Shown: positions 19,359 to 26,376 of the stretch, piece by piece
How the letters are laid out: the number at the start of each line of letters is the position of its first letter
Position numbering within the stretch: position 1 is the stretch's first letter
Source: Elusimicrobia bacterium GWA2_56_46
GTDB lineage: Bacteria > Elusimicrobiota > Elusimicrobia > Elusimicrobiales > UBA9959
DNA: 64,000 nucleotides
Reading direction: 5' to 3'
Assembly (NCBI GenBank): GCA_001799575.1
Contig: MGTT01000011.1
Location: 220,025-284,024, forward strand
Position numbers and translations under genes: made by a program
The notes under the pieces: generated by a model
What the model saw: the letters and a program-made list of their open reading frames with translations, nothing else
The model's database searches: none
Told to the model about the DNA's origin: nothing

Positions 19359-19743
19359 GCGGATATTTATACGGGGACAGACGGCGCCGGATGGCGGAAT
19401 AAATACGGCCGCAGATCCCGCCGGCGAACGGATTGCGGCTCAACACCCTGCCCCGGATCCGCTCCAGGAGAACAAAATGCGGCGCCAGCCGACCGGCGTC
19501 GTCCGCGAGCCAGACGCCATCGGACGCGGTTTTTATTACGCGGTGGAGCAGCGTGGTCCCATTGTAAGAATAGACGGCGCAATCGCCTGAAGAAAGGATG
19601 AGGGATGGGGGGATGGGGAGGGATGAGGGATGAGGGATGAGGGATGAGGATTGAGAACTGAGGGAAGAGACAAGCACGACTTCGCCGGATTTGAATACCG
19701 GGGACATGCTGGAACCTTCAAGGCGGAAAGCCGAAGCGGCCAT
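19348..19743 (-). CDS. S26/S24-like signal-peptidase-type serine protease
   Basis: 131 residues from the ATG at 19743. The frame is open further upstream, but that extension overlaps the precursor peptide in another frame, and MAASAFRLEG is the natural start. GSSMSP near residue 11 supplies the nucleophilic Ser of the S26 family, followed by SGEVVLV and, after an insert, GDCAVY and LLHRV, whose His fits the S26B-type Ser-His arrangement. The usual KGD motif is replaced by LADDAG. No membrane anchor is seen, unlike a housekeeping signal peptidase. It starts 5 bp after the precursor stop and overlaps the radical SAM gene by 11 bp, so leader cleavage of the modified peptide is a reasonable inference. 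A heptamer array encodes a Ser/Pro-rich loop between the two core strands. Confidence 0.75.
   Translation of the reverse strand: MAASAFRLEGSSMSPVFKSGEVVLVSSLSSQSSSLIPHPSSLPIPPSLILSSGDCAVYSYNGTTLLHRVIKTASDGVWLADDAGRLAPHFVLLERIRGRVLSRNPFAGGICGRIYSAIRRRLSPYKYPHAA
19594..19653 (+). repeat. Heptamer array inside the S26-like peptidase gene
   Basis: AAGGATG and AGGGATG units, a short degenerate stretch, then (AGGGATG)x4 at 19619-19646 and AGGATTG. It is read on the coding strand as SSLIPHPSSLPIPPS. Confidence 0.9.
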
Positions 19744-19748
19744 GATTG

Positions 19749-19886
19749 TCAGGAAAACTTTTTGAGGCTTCTGCAGGCCAGCTGGTTTATGGGACCGGTA
19801 ATACACTTACCGCAGGCCAGGGCCGCCGTCTCAAACACTTTTTCGGTTTTCAGTTTCGGCTTTTCGTACGGTTTTTTCTTTTTCAT
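19749..19886 (-). CDS. Candidate RiPP precursor peptide, 45 residues
   Basis: ATG at 19886, TGA at 19749-19751. The start codon overlaps the PqqD-like stop as ATGA, and the S26-like start follows 5 bp after its own stop, so it sits inside the coupled operon. The N-terminal half is a Lys/Glu-rich leader (MKKKKPYEKPKLK, then TEKVFETAALA). The C-terminal half has three cysteines at positions 25, 28 and 38 (ACGKC, later LAC), ending LKKFS. Small size, charged leader, Cys-rich tail and position between a PqqD-like recognition protein and a radical SAM/SPASM enzyme all fit a RiPP substrate. I recognise no named family with certainty. The likely core begins around Cys25. No ribosome site of its own is seen, so translation is presumably coupled. 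Confidence 0.8.
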   Translation of the reverse strand: MKKKKPYEKPKLKTEKVFETAALACGKCITGPINQLACRSLKKFS

Positions 19887-20137
19887 AAAATCAGTCCGGA
19901 TTTTGAAAGTTCGCCGAGAAACTCCCGCAGATCCGAGCGGGCTTCTTTTTCGCTTACTTCGAATTCGGCGAGGAGCTCCGAAATAATGCGCGGCTCGCTT
20001 TTACCGGCGGCCAGTCCCTCCCAGATGAGCGCGGCCGGGCCGTTCAGTTCGTGCAGGCGGGAGGCGGCCGCGTCCACTATGAACAATTCTCCCGCCACGC
20101 GCCGGAAAGCCAGATTTTCCCTTATCTTTGGAGCCAT
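19883..20137 (-). CDS. PqqD-family RiPP recognition protein
   Basis: 84 residues with the PqqD pattern: an N-terminal beta region (RRVAGELFIVD), the signature LHELNGPAALIWEGL, and helical ISELLAEFEV with FLGELSKSGLIL at the end. PqqD proteins are small winged-helix chaperones that bind the leader of a precursor peptide and present it to a radical SAM enzyme. It starts 7 bp after the HprK-like stop and ends in an ATGA overlap with the precursor gene. There is no strong ribosome site, consistent with coupling. Confidence 0.88.
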   Translation of the reverse strand: MAPKIRENLAFRRVAGELFIVDAAASRLHELNGPAALIWEGLAAGKSEPRIISELLAEFEVSEKEARSDLREFLGELSKSGLIL

Positions 20138-20144
20138 AGACAGA

Positions 20145-20975
20145 TTATATAAGATTTAAAAATCCGGCGTCCTTGTTTGTGAATTCAAGCCGCGCAAACT
20201 CCGCCCCGGCCAGCAGCGCCGCCGCATTATCCAGCGCCGCGGCGGAAGTTTCCGTGCTTTTGGAAAAATTCATCAGGCATCTGAGCAGCAGCCGGAGGGC
20301 CTCCCCGGGAACCGCGGCTGAAATCTTATTCCGCTTCGCCTTTTTCAGGATAAACACCTTCGCCAGGGGCCAGACTCCCTGGCGGCCTTCGTTGCGCATC
20401 TCACCCCAGAATGGCGAGCCGTAAACCACGAACCGGCCCTTTTCAAAACGCACAAGGTTCAGCTCGTCGCTGATAACTTCAGCCCCGGGGGAGGGATGAG
20501 GGATGAGGGATGAGGGATGAGGAACAAAAGCCGCGAGCTTGGAGAGCGTGGATTTGCCTGCGCCCGATTTTCCCAGGAACAGACACGCTTTTCCGCCTTT
20601 CAGCAGCCCCGCGCTATGCAGGAGCATCCCTCCCTCGCGCAAAAGAGCCCAACTGTAAAAAGAACGCAGAAAAGAATCAAAAGTCTGTACGCGCAGCGCT
20701 GCCTTGAGAACGCCAGAACCCGTCTTCAAATCCAAAACACAGTCAAAGTCCCCCCGCTTCAGACGCAGGATCCCGCGCTCCTCCCTTACAGCGGGCCTGA
20801 ACGGCGCCTGGGAACCGGGGATGGAAAGCGCAGAAAAGCGGTAAAAGGGCGCTGCTGCGGCCGGAAATTTTTCATAGCGCCGCGCCACAAGCCCGCGGAA
20901 AGCGGCCTCCGGAAAGTCAAAAGCGGCCGCCAGGCCCGCGGTTTCAAAGAACACCGGAGCCGGCCGCGCCGTCAC
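20145..20975 (-). CDS. HprK-like P-loop kinase associated with PqqD cassette
   Basis: 276 residues if started at the GTG at 20975, which overlaps the upstream stop as GTGA; a GTG at 20993 would add six residues. A P-loop GKSGAGKST follows LLHSAGLL, and ISDELNLV is the matching second motif, as in HPr kinase/phosphorylase C-terminal domains. HprK-like proteins of this size occur beside PqqD and S26-type proteins in peptide-modifying clusters; here it likely phosphorylates or otherwise serves the peptide or its machinery. Between the P-loop helix and the second motif lies an insert (FVPHPSSLIPHPSPG) encoded by (AGGGATG)x4 at 20492-20519. Confidence 0.75.
   Translation of the reverse strand: MTARPAPVFFETAGLAAAFDFPEAAFRGLVARRYEKFPAAAAPFYRFSALSIPGSQAPFRPAVREERGILRLKRGDFDCVLDLKTGSGVLKAALRVQTFDSFLRSFYSWALLREGGMLLHSAGLLKGGKACLFLGKSGAGKSTLSKLAAFVPHPSSLIPHPSPGAEVISDELNLVRFEKGRFVVYGSPFWGEMRNEGRQGVWPLAKVFILKKAKRNKISAAVPGEALRLLLRCLMNFSKSTETSAAALDNAAALLAGAEFARLEFTNKDAGFLNLI
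20492..20519 (+). repeat. Heptamer array (AGGGATG)x4 inside the HprK-like gene
   Basis: Exactly four units, 28 bp, between the P-loop and the second nucleotide-binding motif. The coding strand reads CCCTCAT units as a Pro/Ser/His/Leu/Ile loop. Confidence 0.95.
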
Positions 20976-22228
20976 GGAAGCGCGGCAGGCCACGGGGTAA
21001 GGGTATCCTGCCAGGACTGGCGCACGAGGTTAATGTTGGTGGTTATGATGCCGGCAGCGATGTCGGGGTCATAATACACTCTGCAATGAGAATTGGAATT
21101 TATGTCCGCGGTGCCGTTAACGACTATGGCTCCGTGCAGCAGGTCATCGCTGCCGCCGCCGTTGGGGAGCTTCAGATCGCCGCCCACATATACTAAGCCG
21201 TGTATGGCTGGATTGATGGATTTAACAAGATTTGGCCGGTAGCTGGTATTAATATTTCCGAAGCAGGCCGGAGTCGCGACCGGCAGAGTCGGATCGAAAT
21301 TGGTCCGGTAGTAGGCCCAGTCATTGCAGTACTGCTTCCAGGCTTCCGGCGGAACCGTCGCGTTATAGGCTCCCACCGTGGGCTGGCTCCCGTTCGAAAA
21401 AGTAAGATTGCCTATGACGATAATATTGCCTTTGATCGCGCTTCTGAAATCGGTCCAGTTGCCCTCGATATAATAAGTCTTCCCGTTAAGCGAGTCGCAG
21501 TTGGTACTCCAGTTGCCAGGCTGGTAGTAAGCGTGCCCGCAGGGATCGTTGCCGGCGGCGATGGCGGAACTCTTATAGTCGGAAAAACTTATCGACGGCA
21601 TGGGCGGGAGCGCGGCGTAGTAGGAATGCCACCACCAGCAGTTGGGGGAGTCGCAGTTATTCCCTCCCGGGCCGTCGGTATCCTTGTCTATTCCCGCGGC
21701 GCTCCAGTAGGAGGGATGCAGCTTGCCTAAAATTGAGATCGCCCGGGGGCTGGAAACGGAGCCCCACTCCACCTCTATATTATTCCCGTTCATCGTGACG
21801 CCCTTGGCCGCCGCTATGCTGACGTCGCTCATGAGGGAGTTGGCGTAAACGGCTTTCAGCGCGCGCGTCTCCCCGTTCTTTTTATCGCGCCCCACCCCTA
21901 TAATGGTCACCTCCCCTAAATTCGGGCCGCTGGTCACGGAAACAGCGTAAGAGCCGCCGGCCAGATCGGTAAACGAAAAGTTAAAGGCCATTCCGGGAAG
22001 GGCCTGGCCCGCCTGCACGGCCGCCCACGTCTGCGTAGACTCTATCACTTTCTGATAGCCGCGCTCCAGCGCCCCCTCCGCAAGCTGGAAAGCGTTGGTG
22101 TTCTGCCCCTGCTTCACGCTCCATTTGGTCTCATTCTGCACGTACATTACCAGGATCGGCAGGATTATGGCCAGCACCGCCACCAGCAGAATAGCCCCCG
22201 CTAAAAGCTGCCCCTCGCGTGTTTTCAT
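20972..22228 (-). CDS. PilX/GspK-like minor pseudopilin with large exported domain
   Basis: 418 residues. The N-terminus MKTREG followed by a hydrophobic helix (QLLAGAILLVAVLAIILPIL) looks like a prepilin leader lacking the usual Glu5, as in GspK/PilX-type subunits. The rest is a Gly/Asn/Ser-rich exported domain with several cysteines. It starts in a TGATG overlap with the preceding prepilin gene and ends in a GTGA overlap with the HprK-like kinase. That makes it the junction between the pseudopilin and peptide-modification parts of one operon. The function of the C-terminal domain is not recognised. Confidence 0.72.
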   Translation of the reverse strand: MKTREGQLLAGAILLVAVLAIILPILVMYVQNETKWSVKQGQNTNAFQLAEGALERGYQKVIESTQTWAAVQAGQALPGMAFNFSFTDLAGGSYAVSVTSGPNLGEVTIIGVGRDKKNGETRALKAVYANSLMSDVSIAAAKGVTMNGNNIEVEWGSVSSPRAISILGKLHPSYWSAAGIDKDTDGPGGNNCDSPNCWWWHSYYAALPPMPSISFSDYKSSAIAAGNDPCGHAYYQPGNWSTNCDSLNGKTYYIEGNWTDFRSAIKGNIIVIGNLTFSNGSQPTVGAYNATVPPEAWKQYCNDWAYYRTNFDPTLPVATPACFGNINTSYRPNLVKSINPAIHGLVYVGGDLKLPNGGGSDDLLHGAIVVNGTADINSNSHCRVYYDPDIAAGIITTNINLVRQSWQDTLTPWPAALP

Positions 22229-22716
22229 CAGTTCATTATCCTCACTTTCTGGATCGAAAGCTGCAACGCCTTTTTCCCGCCGCGATAAGTCGCCGACTGC
22301 GCCGTTATAGCCACGGAAAGCAGCGTTATATCGTCGCTGCGCGGGTAAATGAAAGAGATGTAGGCGAGATTTTCCGTCAGCATCGTAACCTTGCCGGACA
22401 TGCTCATATACAGTTTATTCCCGCTCTGGTAAAACGAAACTACCGGCCCCTGCACGCTGGTGAAAGTCACGCGCGAGGCCGGCGGCTGACCCGGCTCCGC
22501 GTCGATCACCACGGTGGAACTTTTGGCCTGCCTGGCGAAGCGGTTTATTATATCCAGGCTGCCGCGCACGTCGCGCTGGATAGCGTTCCTGGCCGTGGTC
22601 TGCCGCCAGAAATTGGTCATCTGCATCAGCAGCGGCACGGCCATGCCGCCCACCACCCCCAGGATGGCTACGGTCATCATCACCTCAACAAGCGTGTACC
22701 CCTTTTTAGGTTTCAT
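22228..22716 (-). CDS. Type IV/II prepilin-like protein (PilW/GspJ type)
   Basis: 162 residues from the ATG at 22716, chosen because it overlaps the upstream stop as ATGA and gives the classical leader MKPKKG before YTLVEVMMTVAILG. The Gly-1/aromatic+1 junction with Glu5 is the prepilin peptidase site and N-methylation signal. The soluble part (RFARQAKSSTVVIDAEPG, YISFIYPRSD) resembles minor pseudopilins that assemble at the pilus tip. It lies between the two other pseudopilin-like genes. Confidence 0.88.
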   Translation of the reverse strand: MKPKKGYTLVEVMMTVAILGVVGGMAVPLLMQMTNFWRQTTARNAIQRDVRGSLDIINRFARQAKSSTVVIDAEPGQPPASRVTFTSVQGPVVSFYQSGNKLYMSMSGKVTMLTENLAYISFIYPRSDDITLLSVAITAQSATYRGGKKALQLSIQKVRIMN

Positions 22717-25466
22717 GGCCATGAAAAATTCTTCCCTGTCACCTCCGCGCCGGCGCCCACTGAAATGGTGGAGGAACTTTTGCTGGTATAGCTTACGGAG
22801 CCGGTCTTAACGTCCACCACGGGGTAAAAAGCCCGCACATAATAGGTGGAGGTGGTGCTTGAGCGCACCTCCAGGCTGTAAGTACCGTCCGACTTGCTGG
22901 AAACGGAATATAAAATAGCCTGGGCCGGCGCCGAAGAAGCGTAAATGGTGTTTAACGGGCTGGGAACCGCGGCCGTGCTGGCCACCACCAGAACGCCGGT
23001 GGTGATGGGCGCGCCGTCATAACTGACGCTGCCGCTGATGGTGCCCAGCGCGCCGATAACGGTTATGGTTCCGGCGAAAACGGTGGCCCCGGCGGTGGTG
23101 ACGCTGGAAACCAGCGGGTAAGAGGGGACGGAAGTGTAGCCCTGGAGGGGGTCAAGCTCCGGGGTCACGGTGTAGGCCACGGAAGAGGTGGCGGCGAAAA
23201 TGTAGAAATATCCGGTGCTGTCCGTGGTGTCCTCGTAAACCGGCCCGCCGTTGGAAGCCCGCACCGGAATATTCGGGATCGCGCCGGTTCCCGAAGTAAC
23301 ATAGCCTTTCAGGTATCCGCCTTTTGCCAGGTGAAAATCCGGGATATTGGAGACGACCCCCTGCAGAATCGTGGCGACATTATCGCTGGTGGTGTAATTC
23401 CCGTCGTTCGAATTGTAGTTCGCGGTGATCACCGCTGTGCCGGTAGATACCGGGAGGAAGTACCAGCCCTGCGAATCGGTAGTGGTATAATTCCCATCCG
23501 AAGAACCCACCCTTTTTCCGCCAAGCCGGGTCCAGTAATCCGGGCCGGCGCCATATACATATCCGGAAGCCAGGCCGCCGGTATACGTAGAGGATAAAAG
23601 CATATAACTGAAGCCGGAAACCGGCCAGGAAGACACGGTTATACCGTTGGGCACGCTTGTGCTGACGTTCTGGAGCACAGTGACGCTTGAGATGGTGGCC
23701 AGATAATCGCCGTATATAGCCGTCACTTTCCAGACGCCGGTGGACACCCCCACGATGGTGAACGACGAGTACGGGCAGGTCTGCCCCTGCGGGCCCGTGA
23801 CGTAACCGCTGGACGACCGCACCGCGTAGGAATTACCGTCGTCGGCGAAAACATAAGCCGACAAAGCGGGTACGCCGGAAAGGACGGCCTGTTTCGGACT
23901 GGCCGAACTGAAAGGCCTGTAATTTATCCCGACCGCGACACCGGTGTTGTAATAAAAATTATTCAGATTGTCCCCGCTGTCGTAGGCCCTGCCGTAGCTC
24001 GTCCCGACCGCACAGGGGGTTGAGAACCTTACCAACTGGTCGTTCCGGTTTAAACCGCCGGGCAAAGAAATGCAGCCTGTCTCGCATTGGCCCGGAATGC
24101 TGGCGGCGCTATTGTTGGTCCAGCCGACCGCGTCAAGCGTGGAGCCGGAACTGTCCGTAAGCCATACCGTACCGCTGCGGTTATACATCAGAATCGGCTT
24201 CTCGTAAGGTAAAAGCCAGAGATAGCCGGGGACGCTGGTGTTTGAGCAGGCGGTGTTTGCGGTGTCGGTATAGTAGGCATCCGCCGTAATAGCTAAGCCG
24301 TTCACCGTAAAGCCGCTGGTATTAGCAATGAGGTAATACCCGCCCGAGACCGCAAAAGTTGAAACATAAGTAAGAGGTATGTCAGTGCACACCTGGTCGG
24401 GGCTCGGATATTTGCTGGTAAAGTTAAGATTTATCGAGTGCGAAACCGCATCCCCTATGTTTATGGGCGCCGGGGTCGGATTGAACAGTTCTATGTACTG
24501 AACGTCTACGCCGCTCACCTGCACTGTAGAGGCCACGACCTGGCTGATGACCAGGCTGGGGTTTATAGCGTAAAGACTGTCGGAGCCCACCGTGCCGGAA
24601 GCTATGCGGACAATGGAAAAATCCTTGGGCGTATAGTTGCCGTCGGAAACAAAAAGACTGGTGCTTGTGGTCTGGGGAAAAAATCCGGCCGAGGAACAGA
24701 CAAGCGTATATGACCCCGGGGCCACCTGGAAACTATAGTTGCCGCCGGAGTCGGAATAGCCGCGCCATTTCGGAACGCCAGCCACCTGGACAAGGACGCC
24801 GCCGGCCGGAGAACCGCCCTCCCTTATCACGCCGCGGAAGCCTGCGCTTAGGGTGGCCGCGCTGGGATTCTGGTAATAGCTGTCCAGTTGGACTTTTCTA
24901 TTTTCGCCCCGATCCGTCCAGAAAACATACACCGTGATCTTTTTCATCCCGGGATCGGAGTAGCTGTACGGGACGGTGGAAATATTGCTGCCGGACACCG
25001 AAGCATAATCGACATTTACGGCGCGCGTCAAAGCGGGCATCCCCCACAACGTTATGGTTTCCGGGGGATAATTGTTGGAATCGTAAACAAAGTTCGTGGT
25101 GAAACCGGAGCTCACCACGGGGGCGGTGGTAACCATAAGCTGAAAATAGGACTTATTTTTCAGCACCTCCATTTTTTCCTGGGCCAGATTCGTGGCTATG
25201 CTCTTAAGCCGGGACTGCGCCAGTGCCACGTTTATGTATTTAAAACTGCCCATGGCCGCCACCACGCCTATGGTAATTACGGCCATGGCGATCATAAGTT
25301 CGGCCAGCGAAAATCCGCCGCGGGCCGGCAAGGGATGAGGGATGAGGGATGAGGGATGAGGGACAACGGGGGAGGGGAGATTTTTACACGGTTCGTAGCC
25401 GCTGCCCCCGTAGGATATCCGGCGCGGATTAAAATGTTCTTTCAGTAGGCGAATCATATCCCTCAT
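22713..25466 (-). CDS. Large PilV/GspI-like pseudopilin with lamin-tail and carboxypeptidase-regulatory-like domains
   Basis: Up to 917 residues. The prepilin signal is GGFSLAELMIAMAVITIG near residues 52-70, preceded by an unusually long leader that contains VPHPSSLIPHP from a heptamer array. After the helix come carboxypeptidase-regulatory-like beta modules (GFRGVIREGGSPAGGVLV), a lamin-tail domain near residues 300-500 (VQYIELFNPTPAPINIGD), and more such modules to the C-terminus. It is likely a minor pilin carrying a large extracellular passenger. The start ATG (25466 or 25457) lies at the edge of a ten-unit AGGGATG array. It ends in an ATGA overlap with the next prepilin gene. The lamin-tail domain is shared with the giant FN3 protein. 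Confidence 0.85.
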   Translation of the reverse strand: MRDMIRLLKEHFNPRRISYGGSGYEPCKNLPSPVVPHPSSLIPHPLPARGGFSLAELMIAMAVITIGVVAAMGSFKYINVALAQSRLKSIATNLAQEKMEVLKNKSYFQLMVTTAPVVSSGFTTNFVYDSNNYPPETITLWGMPALTRAVNVDYASVSGSNISTVPYSYSDPGMKKITVYVFWTDRGENRKVQLDSYYQNPSAATLSAGFRGVIREGGSPAGGVLVQVAGVPKWRGYSDSGGNYSFQVAPGSYTLVCSSAGFFPQTTSTSLFVSDGNYTPKDFSIVRIASGTVGSDSLYAINPSLVISQVVASTVQVSGVDVQYIELFNPTPAPINIGDAVSHSINLNFTSKYPSPDQVCTDIPLTYVSTFAVSGGYYLIANTSGFTVNGLAITADAYYTDTANTACSNTSVPGYLWLLPYEKPILMYNRSGTVWLTDSSGSTLDAVGWTNNSAASIPGQCETGCISLPGGLNRNDQLVRFSTPCAVGTSYGRAYDSGDNLNNFYYNTGVAVGINYRPFSSASPKQAVLSGVPALSAYVFADDGNSYAVRSSSGYVTGPQGQTCPYSSFTIVGVSTGVWKVTAIYGDYLATISSVTVLQNVSTSVPNGITVSSWPVSGFSYMLLSSTYTGGLASGYVYGAGPDYWTRLGGKRVGSSDGNYTTTDSQGWYFLPVSTGTAVITANYNSNDGNYTTSDNVATILQGVVSNIPDFHLAKGGYLKGYVTSGTGAIPNIPVRASNGGPVYEDTTDSTGYFYIFAATSSVAYTVTPELDPLQGYTSVPSYPLVSSVTTAGATVFAGTITVIGALGTISGSVSYDGAPITTGVLVVASTAAVPSPLNTIYASSAPAQAILYSVSSKSDGTYSLEVRSSTTSTYYVRAFYPVVDVKTGSVSYTSKSSSTISVGAGAEVTGKNFSWP
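25331..25358 (+). repeat. Heptamer array (AGGGATG)x4 in the PilV-like leader
   Basis: Exactly four units. It encodes the VPHPSSLIPHP part of the leader just before the prepilin cleavage motif. It is inverted relative to the array at 25457-25533. Confidence 0.95.
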
Positions 25467-25533
25467 CCCTCATCCCTCATCCCTCATCCCTCATCCCTCA
25501 TCCCTCATCCCTCATCCCTCATCCCTCATCCCT
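25457..25533 (+). repeat. Long heptamer array, about 10-11 CATCCCT units
   Basis: Ten perfect CATCCCT units from 25464 to 25533 plus one diverged unit (TATCCCT). On the minus strand every AGGGATG unit carries a purine-rich AGGG and an ATG. The last unit supplies the start of the PilV-like gene, and the first overlaps the stop codon of the gene at 25532. Confidence 0.95.
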
Positions 25534-26293
25534 ATGGGTACGTCCCCGCGGCTTCGTCCGTTTCCGGGGCCGGGGATTCCTTGCCGGCGGAAGCGGCTTT
25601 TTTCCTCAAGCCCCTTCTTTTTTTGGGAGCGGAGGGCGCGACGGCCGGCTGCTCGTTATCCACCATCATCAGACCCGGTTCCTCCTCCGGCGGCGCGGCG
25701 GCGGCGGGGAGGGCCGGCGCGGCCGGGGCGGCCGCTTCGGATCCGGGAACCGCGTTGGAGGAGCGGGGCAGCTTCCTCCGCCTTACCGGCCGTTTCTTCC
25801 TGGCGGGTTTGGGCTCTTCGGCGAACCCTGGCGCCGCCTGCGGCTCGTCTTTTTTTATTTCCGGCTGGGCCGGCTTATTCCCGGCCGCGAGCATGGCATC
25901 ATAGGTCTGGCGCTGGTCGTCATCGAGAAAATCCCTGATAAGATCCGGCATCTCCTTGCTTATCCTGGCCATTTCGTATTTCAGTTCATTGCCTTTGTAC
26001 CGCCATTTTTTCTCTTCGGCGGAAACCTGGTCGTATTCCTTGAGCAGTTTGTCGAAATCCCTGCTTTTCTTGTCCATGGCGGCGGTAATGCGCTCCTCCT
26101 GCTTGGCGCTCAGGCGCAGCTCCGCGCTCAGTTCAGCCAGCGCCCTCTGCGCGTCGGGCCGCTGGGTCCGAACTTCCCCGGCCTCCGCGGCCGGGTTCTC
26201 CTGCATACCGGGCAGACCGGGCAGCAGCAGATCGTCGGCTTTTACCGGGGACGCCGGCAAAAGCAGCGCCGCTAAAATAAGCATTGTTTTCAT
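25532..26293 (-). CDS. Exported Spy-like helical protein with basic Pro/Ala-rich tail
   Basis: 253 residues from the ATG at 26293, which has a clear GGAGG ribosome site; upstream codons are unlikely to be used. A signal peptide (MLILAALLLPASPVKA) precedes a helical region (residues 50-135: LRLSAKQEERITAAMDKK, EMPDLIRDFLDDDQRQTYDAM) like Spy/CpxP-type periplasmic proteins. The C-terminal half is low-complexity with basic patches (ARKKRPVRRRK, KKRRGLRKK) between Ala/Pro stretches. It precedes the pseudopilin genes on the same strand but is separated from them by the long heptamer array. Function unknown. Confidence 0.65.
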   Translation of the reverse strand: MKTMLILAALLLPASPVKADDLLLPGLPGMQENPAAEAGEVRTQRPDAQRALAELSAELRLSAKQEERITAAMDKKSRDFDKLLKEYDQVSAEEKKWRYKGNELKYEMARISKEMPDLIRDFLDDDQRQTYDAMLAAGNKPAQPEIKKDEPQAAPGFAEEPKPARKKRPVRRRKLPRSSNAVPGSEAAAPAAPALPAAAAPPEEEPGLMMVDNEQPAVAPSAPKKRRGLRKKAASAGKESPAPETDEAAGTYP

Positions 26294-26376
26294 GGTTCCT
26301 CCGTATATTTTGCAAGTAGGAATCACAATCCTTGCTTCCTTGCGTCATTGCCTCTTTACTTCTTCGTCACTGAGAC

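Noticed and set aside
19744..19806. Longer start for the S26-like peptidase
   Set aside because: The extension overlaps the precursor peptide in another frame, and the conserved peptidase region begins at the ATG at 19743.
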